This document shows, piece by piece, positions 8,297 through 18,191 of a stretch of DNA of 64,000 bases. Within the stretch, counting starts at the first letter, position 1. Each line of letters begins with the position of its first letter. Source of the stretch: JAHBTB01 sp964451255 (lineage in GTDB: Bacteria; Armatimonadota; Fimbriimonadia; Fimbriimonadales; Fimbriimonadaceae); contig CAYVHL010000001.1 in NCBI GenBank assembly GCA_964451255.1, forward strand, positions 992,001 to 1,056,000. Reading direction: 5' to 3'. The translations under genes and the position numbers were made by a program. The notes beneath the pieces are model-generated. The model saw only the letters and a program-made list of their open reading frames with translations, was not told the origin of the DNA and made no database searches.

Positions 8297-10018
8297 TCAG
8301 CGGAGGGAGCACCAATGACGCCAGGCGGCGCGGACGGCGGCCATGAGCCTTTCTGCCATTCCGTCTGCGTCTGTCAGCGGGGATGCCAGGAGTTCTCGTC
8401 GCAGCGAGCGCCGGTCATCGGCGGTGCGCCGCGCCGCGAGCTTCGAGGCAGTCTTGATATAGGTCGCTTCGTCAGGACAAACCCACTCGGGATGGCCGAC
8501 GGCGCTGACTAAGCTCAATCCGACCCTCGCATGATGGGTCTGGCCGACCAAGCAAACGACAGGCAGACCCATAGCTATCGCCTCGCAAGTCGTCGTGGTG
8601 CCGTGGTAGGGGTAGGTGTCCAATGCGACCGTTGCCTGGTTGTATAGCGACAGGTGGTCGGCGTAACTCGCCGTTCTGCCAAGCAGGTGGATCCGGCCCG
8701 GCTCGATTCCAACCTCCTGAAATCTAACCAACAGGTTGCTTTTTGTTTTCGGACCTGCTAACGCCCTTGCCTTGAGGATCAACTTCGAGCCAGGAACGGC
8801 CTCAAGACAACCGGCCAAGAGCCGGATGGTCGTGGGCGAGACCTTGGACAGGTCGTTGAACGAGCAGAACGTCGGACCATCTGCCTCGTCTTGGGGTTCC
8901 GGCGCATCGGAGGGAACCCCAAAGCAGAGGAAACATGGGTTCAACCTTACCAGCGCCTCGCTTGCCCAGGCGCCAGGTGGATCCGTCAGTTCATCGACGA
9001 TCCGATAGTCGATCGAAGGCACGCCCGTTGAGTACGGGTAACCGATCCACGTGAACTGGACAGGAGCGAGTCGGATCGAAAAGTCAGCCAGGCGGTTGAG
9101 CAACGTGTGGCCAGCAAGGTCAAAGAGGACGTCGATCTTGTCGTTGGCCACTTGCGCGCGGAACTGCTCCAAGGAATATGTGGTGACATCGACGTACTTC
9201 TTGGACAACGAGGCGATACGCTCTGTCCCCCTGTCTCTATTTGAGCTTGATGAATAGGCGAATAAATCAACCTCTTGATCAGTCAGCGCTTCGAACACGG
9301 GGCTCACAAACCGGTGGACAGAATGCTCGCGGAAGTCTGGGGAGACAAACCCGACTCGAAGCTTGCGTTCCGGGTCACGGTTGTTCGAAAACGATCGGGG
9401 GTCGCGTTGGCGTGGCAGCAACTGCCCCATCGACTCGTGCAGGGAGGCCAGTTGCCTGGGGGTCGTCTCGTCGTCATAGAGATACGGCCAGACCGCTGCG
9501 TCCCGGGCCAGGTATTGCCTGGGCGCTTGGGCGACCACCGAGTCGGCCAGACGCTTCCCCGATGCGGCGTCGCCCGACTGGACGTAGGCTTGGATCAGGT
9601 TGAATTGGGCAGGCAGGAAGTTCGGATGCCGCCTGACCGCCTCTGCGAGGATCTCCGCCGCTTCCGCCGGTTGGCCGAGACTCATCAGGGAGTTCCCCCA
9701 ACCATTCCGATAGATGGGGTCGTCACCCCGTTCTGCCGCTTGACGATAACACTGCGCGGCAGACTCAAACTCGCCGCGATGGAAGTGGGCGAAGCCGCGC
9801 TCCGCCAGCAGGACGTGGTCACCGGGCTTCAGTTCCAGGCCGCGCTCGAGCGCCGTGGCCGCCTCTTCGTCCAGACCGGCATGGACCGCTGCGACACCCA
9901 GATACCGCCAGGCGTCGGGGTCGTCTGGTGCCGCCTCTGTCCACTTGCGGGCGACCTCGACGGCCTCGTCCAGCCGTCCTTGATTGATCAATCCGACAAC
10001 CCTTTCCGGGCCTATCAC
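8297..10018 (-). CDS. TPR protein with O-GlcNAc transferase-like (GT41/SPINDLY) domain
   Basis: About 574 residues. Residues 1-190 are about five TPR repeats (for example PDAWRYLGVAAVHAGLDEEA); the rest is a GT41 catalytic region. Marks: VGFVSPDFREHSVHRF with the active-site His, LFDLAGHTLLNRL, APVQFTWIGYPYSTG, FCSFNDLSKVSP, RIHLLGRTASYADHL and DTYPYHGTTTTCEAIAMG for nucleotide-sugar binding. Such enzymes glycosylate Ser/Thr of proteins from UDP-GlcNAc, or fucosylate them in the SPINDLY branch; the donor here is unknown. The start is uncertain: GTG at 10018, or the TTG at 9991, which has GGAAAGGG 8 bases before it. The frame stays open further upstream but would run antisense through the RNase P RNA gene, so that part was rejected. 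Confidence 0.88.
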   Translation of the reverse strand: MIGPERVVGLINQGRLDEAVEVARKWTEAAPDDPDAWRYLGVAAVHAGLDEEAATALERGLELKPGDHVLLAERGFAHFHRGEFESAAQCYRQAAERGDDPIYRNGWGNSLMSLGQPAEAAEILAEAVRRHPNFLPAQFNLIQAYVQSGDAASGKRLADSVVAQAPRQYLARDAAVWPYLYDDETTPRQLASLHESMGQLLPRQRDPRSFSNNRDPERKLRVGFVSPDFREHSVHRFVSPVFEALTDQEVDLFAYSSSSNRDRGTERIASLSKKYVDVTTYSLEQFRAQVANDKIDVLFDLAGHTLLNRLADFSIRLAPVQFTWIGYPYSTGVPSIDYRIVDELTDPPGAWASEALVRLNPCFLCFGVPSDAPEPQDEADGPTFCSFNDLSKVSPTTIRLLAGCLEAVPGSKLILKARALAGPKTKSNLLVRFQEVGIEPGRIHLLGRTASYADHLSLYNQATVALDTYPYHGTTTTCEAIAMGLPVVCLVGQTHHARVGLSLVSAVGHPEWVCPDEATYIKTASKLAARRTADDRRSLRRELLASPLTDADGMAERLMAAVRAAWRHWCSLR

Positions 10019-10050
10019 CAAGCGGTGATGGTACCAGGGCGCATAATGGC

Positions 10051-10375
<325 letters not shown>

Positions 10376-10388
10376 AACTCTCGGACAG

Positions 10389-11090
10389 CTATCCGTACGT
10401 CGGCTTCTGCGGCCATCCCGGGGGCGAGTCTTCGAAGTCTTCCTGCCTGCCGTAGGGCGTGATGTCAAGCAGTCCGTAGTCGGTCGGCAGACTTTCGGAG
10501 CCCCGTTGGTACGTCGAGTAGGTGTGATAGACGTCGTCGTCGATGCGAAAGAAGACGCTGAACCCAGTCATTTCGCCTTCTAGCTCGTCCCTGACCCGAT
10601 AGTTGTAGACGTTGTGCCCCTTGGAAGGGTCCACAGTGGCCTGAAAGTCGTAATTGAAATCACTGCCAAAGCTGGAAAAGACCGGCCAATCCCAACCGCG
10701 CTCAGCCCAATAGGCCTGCAGCTTGGGCAACGGTGCCCGGGCGACAATGACGAAGCGGGTGTCGCGGCGGCCCAGCGCGCTCAAGTCGCCAAGTGCGTCC
10801 ACGAACCCGGTGCAACCAGGACAGCCCTTCTCCCAGTCCGGGTCGAACATGAAATGCTGGACGATGAGTTGCCGCTTACCTTCGAACAAGTCAAGCAAGC
10901 TCACCTTGCCCTGCGGGCCGTCGAAGTCGTACCCCTTTTCGAGTTTGACCATGGGCAACCGACGGCGCTCCGCCCGCAGACGGTCACCGGCCCGGGTGTA
11001 GTCCTTTTCCCTTTGCAGGTGTGCTTTTCGCTCGGCGAGCCAAGCCTCGCGGGTCACGATGGGAGGATGGGCGACGCTCTTATCAGACAT
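10389..11090 (-). CDS. DUF899 family thioredoxin-like protein
   Basis: 233-residue protein of the DUF899 family, a thioredoxin-fold group distantly related to AhpC/TSA peroxiredoxins and of unproven function. Seen: the conserved N-terminal helix with WLAERKAHLQREKDYTR and ERRRLPMVKLEKGYDF, then QHFMFDPDWEKGCPGCTGFV near residue 84, where the CPGC pair occupies the place of redox cysteines, and a C-terminal YHTYSTYQRG segment. The start is the ATG at 11090 (MSDKSV); a longer frame upstream would overlap the end of the pilB gene. A detoxification or redox role is possible but inferred from the fold only. Confidence 0.88.
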   Translation of the reverse strand: MSDKSVAHPPIVTREAWLAERKAHLQREKDYTRAGDRLRAERRRLPMVKLEKGYDFDGPQGKVSLLDLFEGKRQLIVQHFMFDPDWEKGCPGCTGFVDALGDLSALGRRDTRFVIVARAPLPKLQAYWAERGWDWPVFSSFGSDFNYDFQATVDPSKGHNVYNYRVRDELEGEMTGFSVFFRIDDDVYHTYSTYQRGSESLPTDYGLLDITPYGRQEDFEDSPPGWPQKPTYG

Positions 11091-11148
11091 AGCTTGCCGT
11101 AATGGTAGCAGGCCAGCTAGCACTTGCGTATAGGATGTCTGGCACCAT

Positions 11149-12013
11149 CTATACGGCGATCTGACGCGGTTCCGCCCGTCTCTGGATCGTGTCGAAGAAA
11201 ACAGTGCGCTTCGCCTCGTCCAACGAAGTCTCACCACGCGCGACCCTCACCATGGCGTCGCCCTGCATTGACAGATATCCATAGAGAGCAGCAGCAGCCT
11301 TGATCTTCTCAAGTGGCGCCCGGGTGGCGATCATGTTAGAAATCTCCTCGACCACCGGCATCATTTCGCTGACCGCTACCCGCCCCTTGTAGCCCATGTT
11401 GTGGCACTTCTCGCACCCCGCCGCCCGCCAGATCTTTGTCACGCCGAGCACGCCGAAATGCTTCTCCATCAACTCGGTCTCGGCCTGTGTCGGGGCGTCC
11501 TCCTGTTTGCAATGCGGGCACAACCTGCGCACCAACCGTTGGGACATCGTTCCGATGAGCGAGGTGCTGAGCAAGAACGGGTCGATCCCGAGATCAAGGA
11601 GCCGTGCGATGGCGCTTGGCGCGTCGTTGCAGTGCAAGGTCGAGAGGACCATGTGTCCCGTCATCGCGGCTCGGACAGCAGTCTCGGCTGTCTCCTGGTC
11701 GCGGATCTCGCCGACAAGGACGATGTCCGGGTCTTGACGCAGGATCGCGCGGAGTTGCTCGGCGAAGGTGAGGCCGACTTTCTCGTTGACCTGGGACTGG
11801 TTGACGCCCTCCAGGTCGTACTCGACCGGGTCTTCGCAGGTCATGATGTTCATGCCGTCGCGCTTGAGTTCTTGTATGGCCGCATAGAGCGTCGTCGTCT
11901 TGCCGCTGCCCGTCGGGCCCACCGAGAGCAGCGCGCCGTAGGGCTGCGCGATCGCGTGGCAGATAGCGGCCTCGGTGTCCGCTGCGAGCCCGAGGTCTGC
12001 GAGATCGGCCGCG
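11149..12013 (-). CDS. PilB/GspE-type ATPase, C-terminal part (truncated by assembly gap)
   Basis: About 288 residues of a type II secretion/type IV pilus assembly ATPase, entering from the gap at 12014. Seen: LADLGLAADTEAAICH, a complete Walker A (GPTGSGKTTTLYAA), the Asp box CEDPVEYDLEGVNQ, Walker B DPDIVLVGEIRDQETA, the His box MVLSTLHCNDA, and a zinc site (CPHCKQ, then CEKC). The C-terminal part of the family is complete and ends at 11149. It begins upstream of Walker A, yet the sequence on the other side of the gap already contains its own Walker A. The two pieces therefore overlap in the family alignment and may belong to two paralogous genes. Confidence 0.85.
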
Positions 12014-12023
12014 NNNNNNNNNN
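12014..12023. other. assembly gap (10 N)
   Basis: Ten N bases. A 28-base sequence starting TCGTCGTCTTGCCGC lies immediately right of the gap (12024-12051) and again at 11892-11919; both copies encode the Walker A loop of a PilB-type ATPase. The right contig therefore ends exactly in a repeat, the usual place for a broken or wrong join. The true gap length is unknown. Confidence 0.95.
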
Positions 12024-14859
12024 TCGTCGTCTTGCCGCTGCCCGTCGGGCCGGTCGCTAGCAACAGGCCGTACGGCTTTTCGACCAACGAGCGAAGGATC
12101 GACTGGTTCTCTGGGTCGAAGCCCAGGTCGTCCAGCCGCCGCAAGCCCACGCTCTTGTCCAAGACACGCATCACGACACGCTGGCCGTGGAGTGACGGCA
12201 AGCAGCTCACGCGCAGGTCGATCGTGTTGTTGCCCAACTGCAGGGCCATGCGGCCGTCCTGAGGCACGCGGTACTCGACGATGTCGAGCTCGGCCATGAT
12301 CTTCAGCCTTGTCACGACCATTGGCACCAGGGCCTGCGGCACCTCGCGCATCGTGACCAGCTGCCCGTCCAGGCGGTACCGGATCTCGGCATGGTTGAAC
12401 CTTGGCTCGACATGGATGTCGCTGGCGTGCATGCGGATCGCGTCGTGGATGATCTGGTTCACAAACCCGACCACCGGACGGGTCTCTTCCTCTGTAAGCG
12501 TGTTGTGCTCCAGAAGAGCTTGTGGGTGGCTGTCAGACGCGACTTTCAGGGCTCGGTCCACAAGGGAGTCGAGCACAGACGAGGTCCGTGAGTCGAGATG
12601 GTAGTTGCGTCGGACGAGCGCGGCGAGACGCTCCGGGTCGGCAAGGACCGCCTCGACCCGTAGGTTGGTCTCTTCTCTGACCCGGTCGATCGCGGCGAAG
12701 TCGTCTGGGTCGCCCATCGCCAGGACAAGGAGGTCGCCCTTCAACGCCACTGGCAGCACGCCAAGTTCGTTGCAAGTCTCTCCTGCGACCAAGTCCATGG
12801 CCTCGTGGCGCGGCGGTTCCGTCTCCAAATCCCAGACGCCGATCCCCCGTTGCATGGATACGACTTGTAGAATCTTCCCGACAGTGACGAATCCCATGCG
12901 GACAAGGATCCTCCCCAGGGGTTCCGCGGTCTCCACCTGTTGCTCCAGAGCCTTCTCCAGTTGCTCCCGTGTGACGGCTCTCACGTCCATGAGGGCGGCG
13001 CCCAAACGCTTGTCTTGCAGGCCGAAGGTCATGGGGTTGTTCGCCTTGATGACCTTGATCTCGTGCGAAGCGTCGTCTCCTTCACCATCTACATTGGCCA
13101 CAGATTCTTCAGCGGGAGCCTCCACGACCGGTGGCATATAGAGGAAGACCGGCGTGCGCTTTTTCCTGGTCTTATCCTTGACTACCGCAGCGCCTTCTGA
13201 GGCGACGGCAACCCCCTGGTCATCTTGCCCAACGGATGCGTCGAGGACCTCGGCCGGTGCAGACGCCTCTTCGATCACTTCCTCGTGCTCGCCGCAAGGG
13301 TCATCCTCTTCGCTACTTGCCGACACGACTTCGGGCTCGTCGTGCGTCCCGTCGTCCTGTGTCGTCTGGCGACCTTCAGGTGTGTCACACGCCGACTCGC
13401 CATGTGTTGATTCGACAACGTACACCTGCGCATCCGACTGCTCCTCACTCTCCACCGGATGGTTGTGGACTTCTTCGAGGTTGGGTTCGATGTCTTGACC
13501 CTCACTGGCTAATACGGTGTCGCAAGGAGCATCAGGGTTGATCACCGGGGCGGTAGGGCCGAAGCTGACGTGTTCAGCGTCGGAGTCGTCCGACCCGAGT
13601 AGGCCGTCAAAGGCCAAGACTTCCACTTCGCGCGGCGTCAATTCTCGATCACCGACCGCATCGGAAACCAGCGCATCCGCCTGTCCGCTGTCCGGCCCGA
13701 CAAGAGGTTGTGTGCTCTTGGCCTCTTCGACCATTTGGTCAAAGCGATGGTCGTCACGTTCAAACCGACTTGCGGCGTCGGCTCCAGGGTCGGTCGCGAC
13801 GCTGGATTTCAACAATCGGTCGCCCCAGCCGGTCAGGTTCTCTCCTGCGCCTTCTAAGGACGGACCGTCGACCGGTTGGCCTTCATCGCCTGACGAGGCT
13901 TCACATCCAGTTTCCTCCATCACAGGATCGACGGCCGGAGTCGAAATGACTTCGACGCTGGACTCGACTTGGGCCGCCGTTTCTGGCTCCCGAGTCCCTT
14001 CAACTTGGAATGTCTCCGCCGACACTGGCGCGGTCGTCGTCAGGTCGGCTGTGCCCTGGCCTGATCCGTTTGCCACGTCCTTTGCCGCAGGTGCGAGTTC
14101 TTCAACGGCCTGAACCTCACCCTGGCTGTCCAGCATTGTGCTGGTCGCCCCGCCATCAATCGGCGTGCTCGCGACAGCTTCCTGCACATCTTCAACGCTT
14201 GGAGCGGCATCGACGTGCGGTTCGGCACAGATACTTGGAGTTGCTTCCAGTACGGGTGCATCCGACAGTCGGGCTTCTTCCGGCGTTTCGACAGTGGAGT
14301 CCACGCAGGGTTCGGTCGAGTCGGAAGAGATTGGTTCTGGGGCAGGAGCCACGACGGGTGGCGCCACTGTCGCGACAGGTTCGACCTGGGCTGGAGGCAC
14401 TTGGGGCACAAGCGGGTCAGCCAGAGGCGGCGTGGACACGAGACGGGGCGGAGGCGAGACGACGGGCGGCGCTGACAATCCGGAGTTCACCGGTCTTGCG
14501 ACCCGGTCTTCACTCGGCATGGGTTTGACCGGATCCGGAGAAGTCGAAACGGGCGGGGGCGTCGACAGAGCGTTCACCGGTTGTGGGATCCAGTCGTCTC
14601 CCTCGACAGGTGGCTTTGCCACTGCCTCGGCCGATGTCGCTGGGGAGGCGGGTGCGTTGGCTTCTGGCCTTGGCACTGGCGCGACCGTCCCGACGGTCGC
14701 CGGAGGAGCGACCGAGGCTCCGTTGACGGCCTGGGGAACCCAGTCGTCACCTTCTACAGGCGGCTTCACCGTGGCGGGAGGCGGCGGAGCGGGCTTCGCC
14801 GGCAGCTCTTCCTCACGCATGCGTTCCAGTACCTTCGACCAATCAAACTGTTCAGCCAT
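12024..14859 (-). CDS. pilB: PilB-type pilus assembly ATPase, N-terminal part with very long disordered extension (truncated by assembly gap)
   Basis: About 945 residues before the gap. Residues 1 to about 605 are low-complexity, rich in Pro, Ala, Val, Ser, Glu and Asp. They include a repeated unit with the core KPPVEGDDW(V/I)PQ near residues 32 and 83. After this comes the MshEN/T2SSE N-terminal domain (from MTFGLQDKRLGAALM), the N1-N2 linker, ASDIHVEPRFNHAEIRYRLDGQ, and a Walker A (GPTGSGKTT) right at the gap. The motor powers pilus extension or pseudopilin secretion on PilC (5.8-7.0 kb). Usual PilB is about 560-600 residues, so the extension roughly doubles it. The ATG at 14859 has no clear ribosome binding site. 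Confidence 0.85.
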
Positions 14860-14963
14860 AGAGGCCCCCAGGTGATTGTCGGTGGCCCGTGACCCGAACG
14901 ACCTAGCAAAATGGCGGGAATCCTGACTTCAGGGTTCCCGCCAACTTCGTCGTGACCTGGATG

Positions 14964-17900
14964 TCAGGGCTTGATGGTCTTAGGAAAGGGGGGCCTTTCC
15001 ATCTTCTTGCGGGTCGCAGGCAGTTGTTTCATCAGCATTTCAACCGCCTTTTCCAGTTGTGGATCCCGTCCGGCAGCCGTCAAGTCCGGCCGTTCGTCGA
15101 TATCGACGTCCGGATCGACACCATGGTTTTCGACGATCCACTTCTTCGTGTCAGGGTCGTAGATCCCAAAGGCAGGGGACGTGACCCCACCGCCGTCCAC
15201 CAACGGGTGAAACCCGTTGATGCCGACGAGCCCGCCCCATGTCCGCTTGCCGATCAGCGGCCCGAGCCCGGCGCGCTTGAAGAGGTAGGGGAACATGTCG
15301 CCACCCGAACCAGCGTGTTGGTCGATCAACATCGCCATCGGTTGGGACAGGGTGTTGGGCATCGGTTCCAGTGGGCCGTGCCTGGGAGCCACGACGCTGT
15401 TCACCTTGCGTTGGAGGTACTCGACGAAGAAGGTCGGAATGAACCCGCCGCCGTTGTACCGCTCGTCGATGATCGTGGCTTCCTTCCCAGCCATGCTGGT
15501 CATGCCTTTGACAAAGCCGGTGATGCCCGCCAGATTCGTGTCTGGGACGTGCATGTAGCCGATCCGACCGCCCGAAAGTTTATCGACCATTGCCTGGCGT
15601 TCCGCCACCCACGTGTCGTAGCGTAACTTGGTCTCGTTGGCGATGGGCCGCACTTTGACTTTGCGCGCGGCTGTCAAGTTTGTTGTCAACCCGACGCTGA
15701 GTTCGACCTCCTTCCCAGCCTTGCCGAGGAGGGCCTCGCCGAGGCCGGTCTTGGCGTCTACGGCCCGTCCGTCGATCGCCAAGAGATATTCGCCCTCGTT
15801 GACATGCACGCCAACTGCTCCGAGAGGCCCGACGCCGCCCGGTTCATAGTTGTTGCCTTTAAGGATCCTTTTGAGCTTGATATGGCCTTTGTCTATCTCG
15901 TAGTCCGCGCCCAGCGACGACGGGCTAAGACCCTCACTCGCGCCGCTTCCAGGAGGTGCTTGGAGATAGGAGTGGCCCGTGCCGAGTTCGCCGATGAGTA
16001 GACCGAGCACGTACTGCAGGTCTCCACGGCTTCCCACCCATGGCAACATCGCCGCGTATTTCTTGCCGATCGCGTTCCAATCCACGCCGACCATCGACGG
16101 GTCGTAGAACTCGTCGCGCTCGTAGCGCCAGGTCTCCCAGAAGATCTGCTTCCACTCCTGGCGGGGGTCGACCACGAAGCCGACGTCGTCCAGACTCGCT
16201 TTGCCTTCGCCCGCCTGGACATTTGGCTTGACATCGACGACGAACGCGCCAGAATCGGTCCGGTAGAGCGCCTTCGTCCGTTGGGCGTTGAAGGTGACGT
16301 CGCCGGGGCCGGGCAGGAACGGCATGGGCCGCTTCGCGGCAAAGGTAAAGATGGTCGAGCCTCCCGGACCGAAGACGAGCACGCCGCCCTTGATGCCGAC
16401 GATGCCGCCGTATTCACCCGGGCCATACGGCAAGGGGAACAAGCGTTGCTCCATACCGTCGAAATCGACCTTCACCGGGCTCTCGCCCGCTTCTGGCTTC
16501 TCGGCCTCTCCCTTGCCAGGCTCCTCATCGCTCTCGGGCAGGAGAGGGTTGGTCTCGTCAGCCGACAGGGGCAGGCAGTAGACCCGTTGCGTGTTCTTCT
16601 GCGCGAGAGAGATCTCTAGGTCGGTCGGGAAGTACCCGAACGTGCGGCTCGAAACGACATATAGGTACTTGCCGCTGAGGTCGAATGAAACGGGCGACGA
16701 ACCGAAGTCTCCACTGAACGCCTTCGTCGTCTTCTTGGTGGCGACCTCATAAAAGTAAACGTTTGCGAGCAGGTTGGCGCCGGGCCTGGTGTAAACGATC
16801 CACTTCTCATCGGGTGACATGTCGATGCTGTCACCGACGCCGCCCGCGGAGACGACCTGCACATTGCTCCCCGACTTCAAGTCATGGAGATACCAGGCGT
16901 AATCGGTGTCCTGATAAAGAAGATACGTGCCCTTGGGTGAGAAATCGAAGTTACGGACAGTCTGTCCGGCGTCGAGCTTGACCATCTTTGGAGCGCCGCC
17001 CATCTGCGGCTGGAGATAGATCTGATCCTCACCCGAGGCGTCGCTGGTGTAGCCGACGGTCTCACCGTCGGGTGACCAGGTGACGTGCTCTTCCCTCGCG
17101 TCTGGCGTGTTGGACATGTCTCGCGTCTCGCCGTGATGGGCGGGGACGGAGAAGACTTCGCCACGAGCGGTGACGGCGAACCGTTTGCCGCTGGGCGAGA
17201 GCGCAACGCTGTCCACCATGTCGCCGACCTGCATGTATCGCGGCCGCATGGCAACTTCGTCGCTTCTTATGGCCGGAGTGAACGCCGTGACCTCCTTGGT
17301 GGCGATGTCGAACTCTTCAAGTCGACCGTTGCGCTCCCAAATGATCTTGGCCCCGTCTGTAGAGGGCCACTTGATGTCACCGTCGGTGAACCGGGTGACT
17401 TGTTCCACCCGCTTCGACTTTGTGTCGTACCTATAGAGGTTCAGGTTCTGAAGCGTCTTGTCGCTGATGAAATAGACGGAGTCACCGACCCACATAGGGA
17501 AGTAGCTTTGTTCCTGACCCTGTGGCAACTCGGTGTAGGAGTCAGTTTTGAAGTCCCAGAACGAAATCCGGCCCTGCGTGCCGCCACGATAGCGTCGCCA
17601 GTTGTAGTTGAAGGACGTGGCCCGGTTATAGGCCAACTTGGTGCCGTCGGGCGAGAAGCTCGCGTTACCGACCTCGGGAACCTTGGTCTCAATCGGCATC
17701 CCGCCTTCAGGGGAGACCAACCACAGCCGGAGCATCCTGTTCGTGTGGCTGCCGGCGGTCGACCCATAGGCGATCTTGCCGTCGGGCGTCCAGCCCACGA
17801 TGAGCTTGGAGTTCGGGTCAAACGTCAACCTCTTGGGCGGGCCACCTTCCGTGGGCATGACATAGACGTCCTGGCCCCCGTCGTATTGGCCGATGAAGGC

Positions 17901-18116
17901 GATCATCTTGCCGTCGGGCGAGAACCGTGGCAATGCCTCTTGGCCGGAGTCAGACGTCAGGCGCCGGGCCAAAGTGCCGCCGCCCTCGCTGAGCCATAGA
18001 TCGGAGGCGTAGGAAAAGACGACCTTGTCCCCATGTATCGCCGGGTACCGGGCCAAGCGGACTTCGGTGGCGCCCGTCTGAGCCGCCATCAAGAGGCATA
18101 TTGAAGCTAGAACCAT
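14964..18116 (-). CDS. tricorn-type protease (S41 family) with N-terminal beta-propellers
   Basis: 1050-residue tricorn homologue. A short signal-like N-terminus (MVLASICLLMAAQTGA) suggests export. Residues about 30-550 are beta-propeller repeats with many FSPDGK-like motifs (RFSPDGKMIAFIG, SFSPDGTKLAYN, TWSPDGETVGYTS). They are followed by the tricorn C1 region, a PDZ domain (GPLGAVGVHVNEGEYLLAIDG) and the C-terminal S41 serine-protease domain. The nucleophile is expected in DQHAGSGGDMFPY, close to IGKRTWGGLVGI. In the archaeal enzyme this complex trims proteasome products; in bacteria secreted relatives are thought to scavenge peptides. It stands first in a series of exported hydrolases on the same strand. 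Confidence 0.93.
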   Translation of the reverse strand: MVLASICLLMAAQTGATEVRLARYPAIHGDKVVFSYASDLWLSEGGGTLARRLTSDSGQEALPRFSPDGKMIAFIGQYDGGQDVYVMPTEGGPPKRLTFDPNSKLIVGWTPDGKIAYGSTAGSHTNRMLRLWLVSPEGGMPIETKVPEVGNASFSPDGTKLAYNRATSFNYNWRRYRGGTQGRISFWDFKTDSYTELPQGQEQSYFPMWVGDSVYFISDKTLQNLNLYRYDTKSKRVEQVTRFTDGDIKWPSTDGAKIIWERNGRLEEFDIATKEVTAFTPAIRSDEVAMRPRYMQVGDMVDSVALSPSGKRFAVTARGEVFSVPAHHGETRDMSNTPDAREEHVTWSPDGETVGYTSDASGEDQIYLQPQMGGAPKMVKLDAGQTVRNFDFSPKGTYLLYQDTDYAWYLHDLKSGSNVQVVSAGGVGDSIDMSPDEKWIVYTRPGANLLANVYFYEVATKKTTKAFSGDFGSSPVSFDLSGKYLYVVSSRTFGYFPTDLEISLAQKNTQRVYCLPLSADETNPLLPESDEEPGKGEAEKPEAGESPVKVDFDGMEQRLFPLPYGPGEYGGIVGIKGGVLVFGPGGSTIFTFAAKRPMPFLPGPGDVTFNAQRTKALYRTDSGAFVVDVKPNVQAGEGKASLDDVGFVVDPRQEWKQIFWETWRYERDEFYDPSMVGVDWNAIGKKYAAMLPWVGSRGDLQYVLGLLIGELGTGHSYLQAPPGSGASEGLSPSSLGADYEIDKGHIKLKRILKGNNYEPGGVGPLGAVGVHVNEGEYLLAIDGRAVDAKTGLGEALLGKAGKEVELSVGLTTNLTAARKVKVRPIANETKLRYDTWVAERQAMVDKLSGGRIGYMHVPDTNLAGITGFVKGMTSMAGKEATIIDERYNGGGFIPTFFVEYLQRKVNSVVAPRHGPLEPMPNTLSQPMAMLIDQHAGSGGDMFPYLFKRAGLGPLIGKRTWGGLVGINGFHPLVDGGGVTSPAFGIYDPDTKKWIVENHGVDPDVDIDERPDLTAAGRDPQLEKAVEMLMKQLPATRKKMERPPFPKTIKP

Positions 18117-18191
18117 CAGCAGTGCTCCGCCGGATTCCTACCAGGGAGCCCAGCCTCGGTGATTCTACTAGCCCGGCGGGAAACTGGTGGG

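Noticed and set aside
11149..14859. One 1236-residue ATPase with two Walker A boxes
   Set aside because: The second Walker A arises from the join at the N gap; family alignment overlaps on both sides, so it was split into two partial genes.
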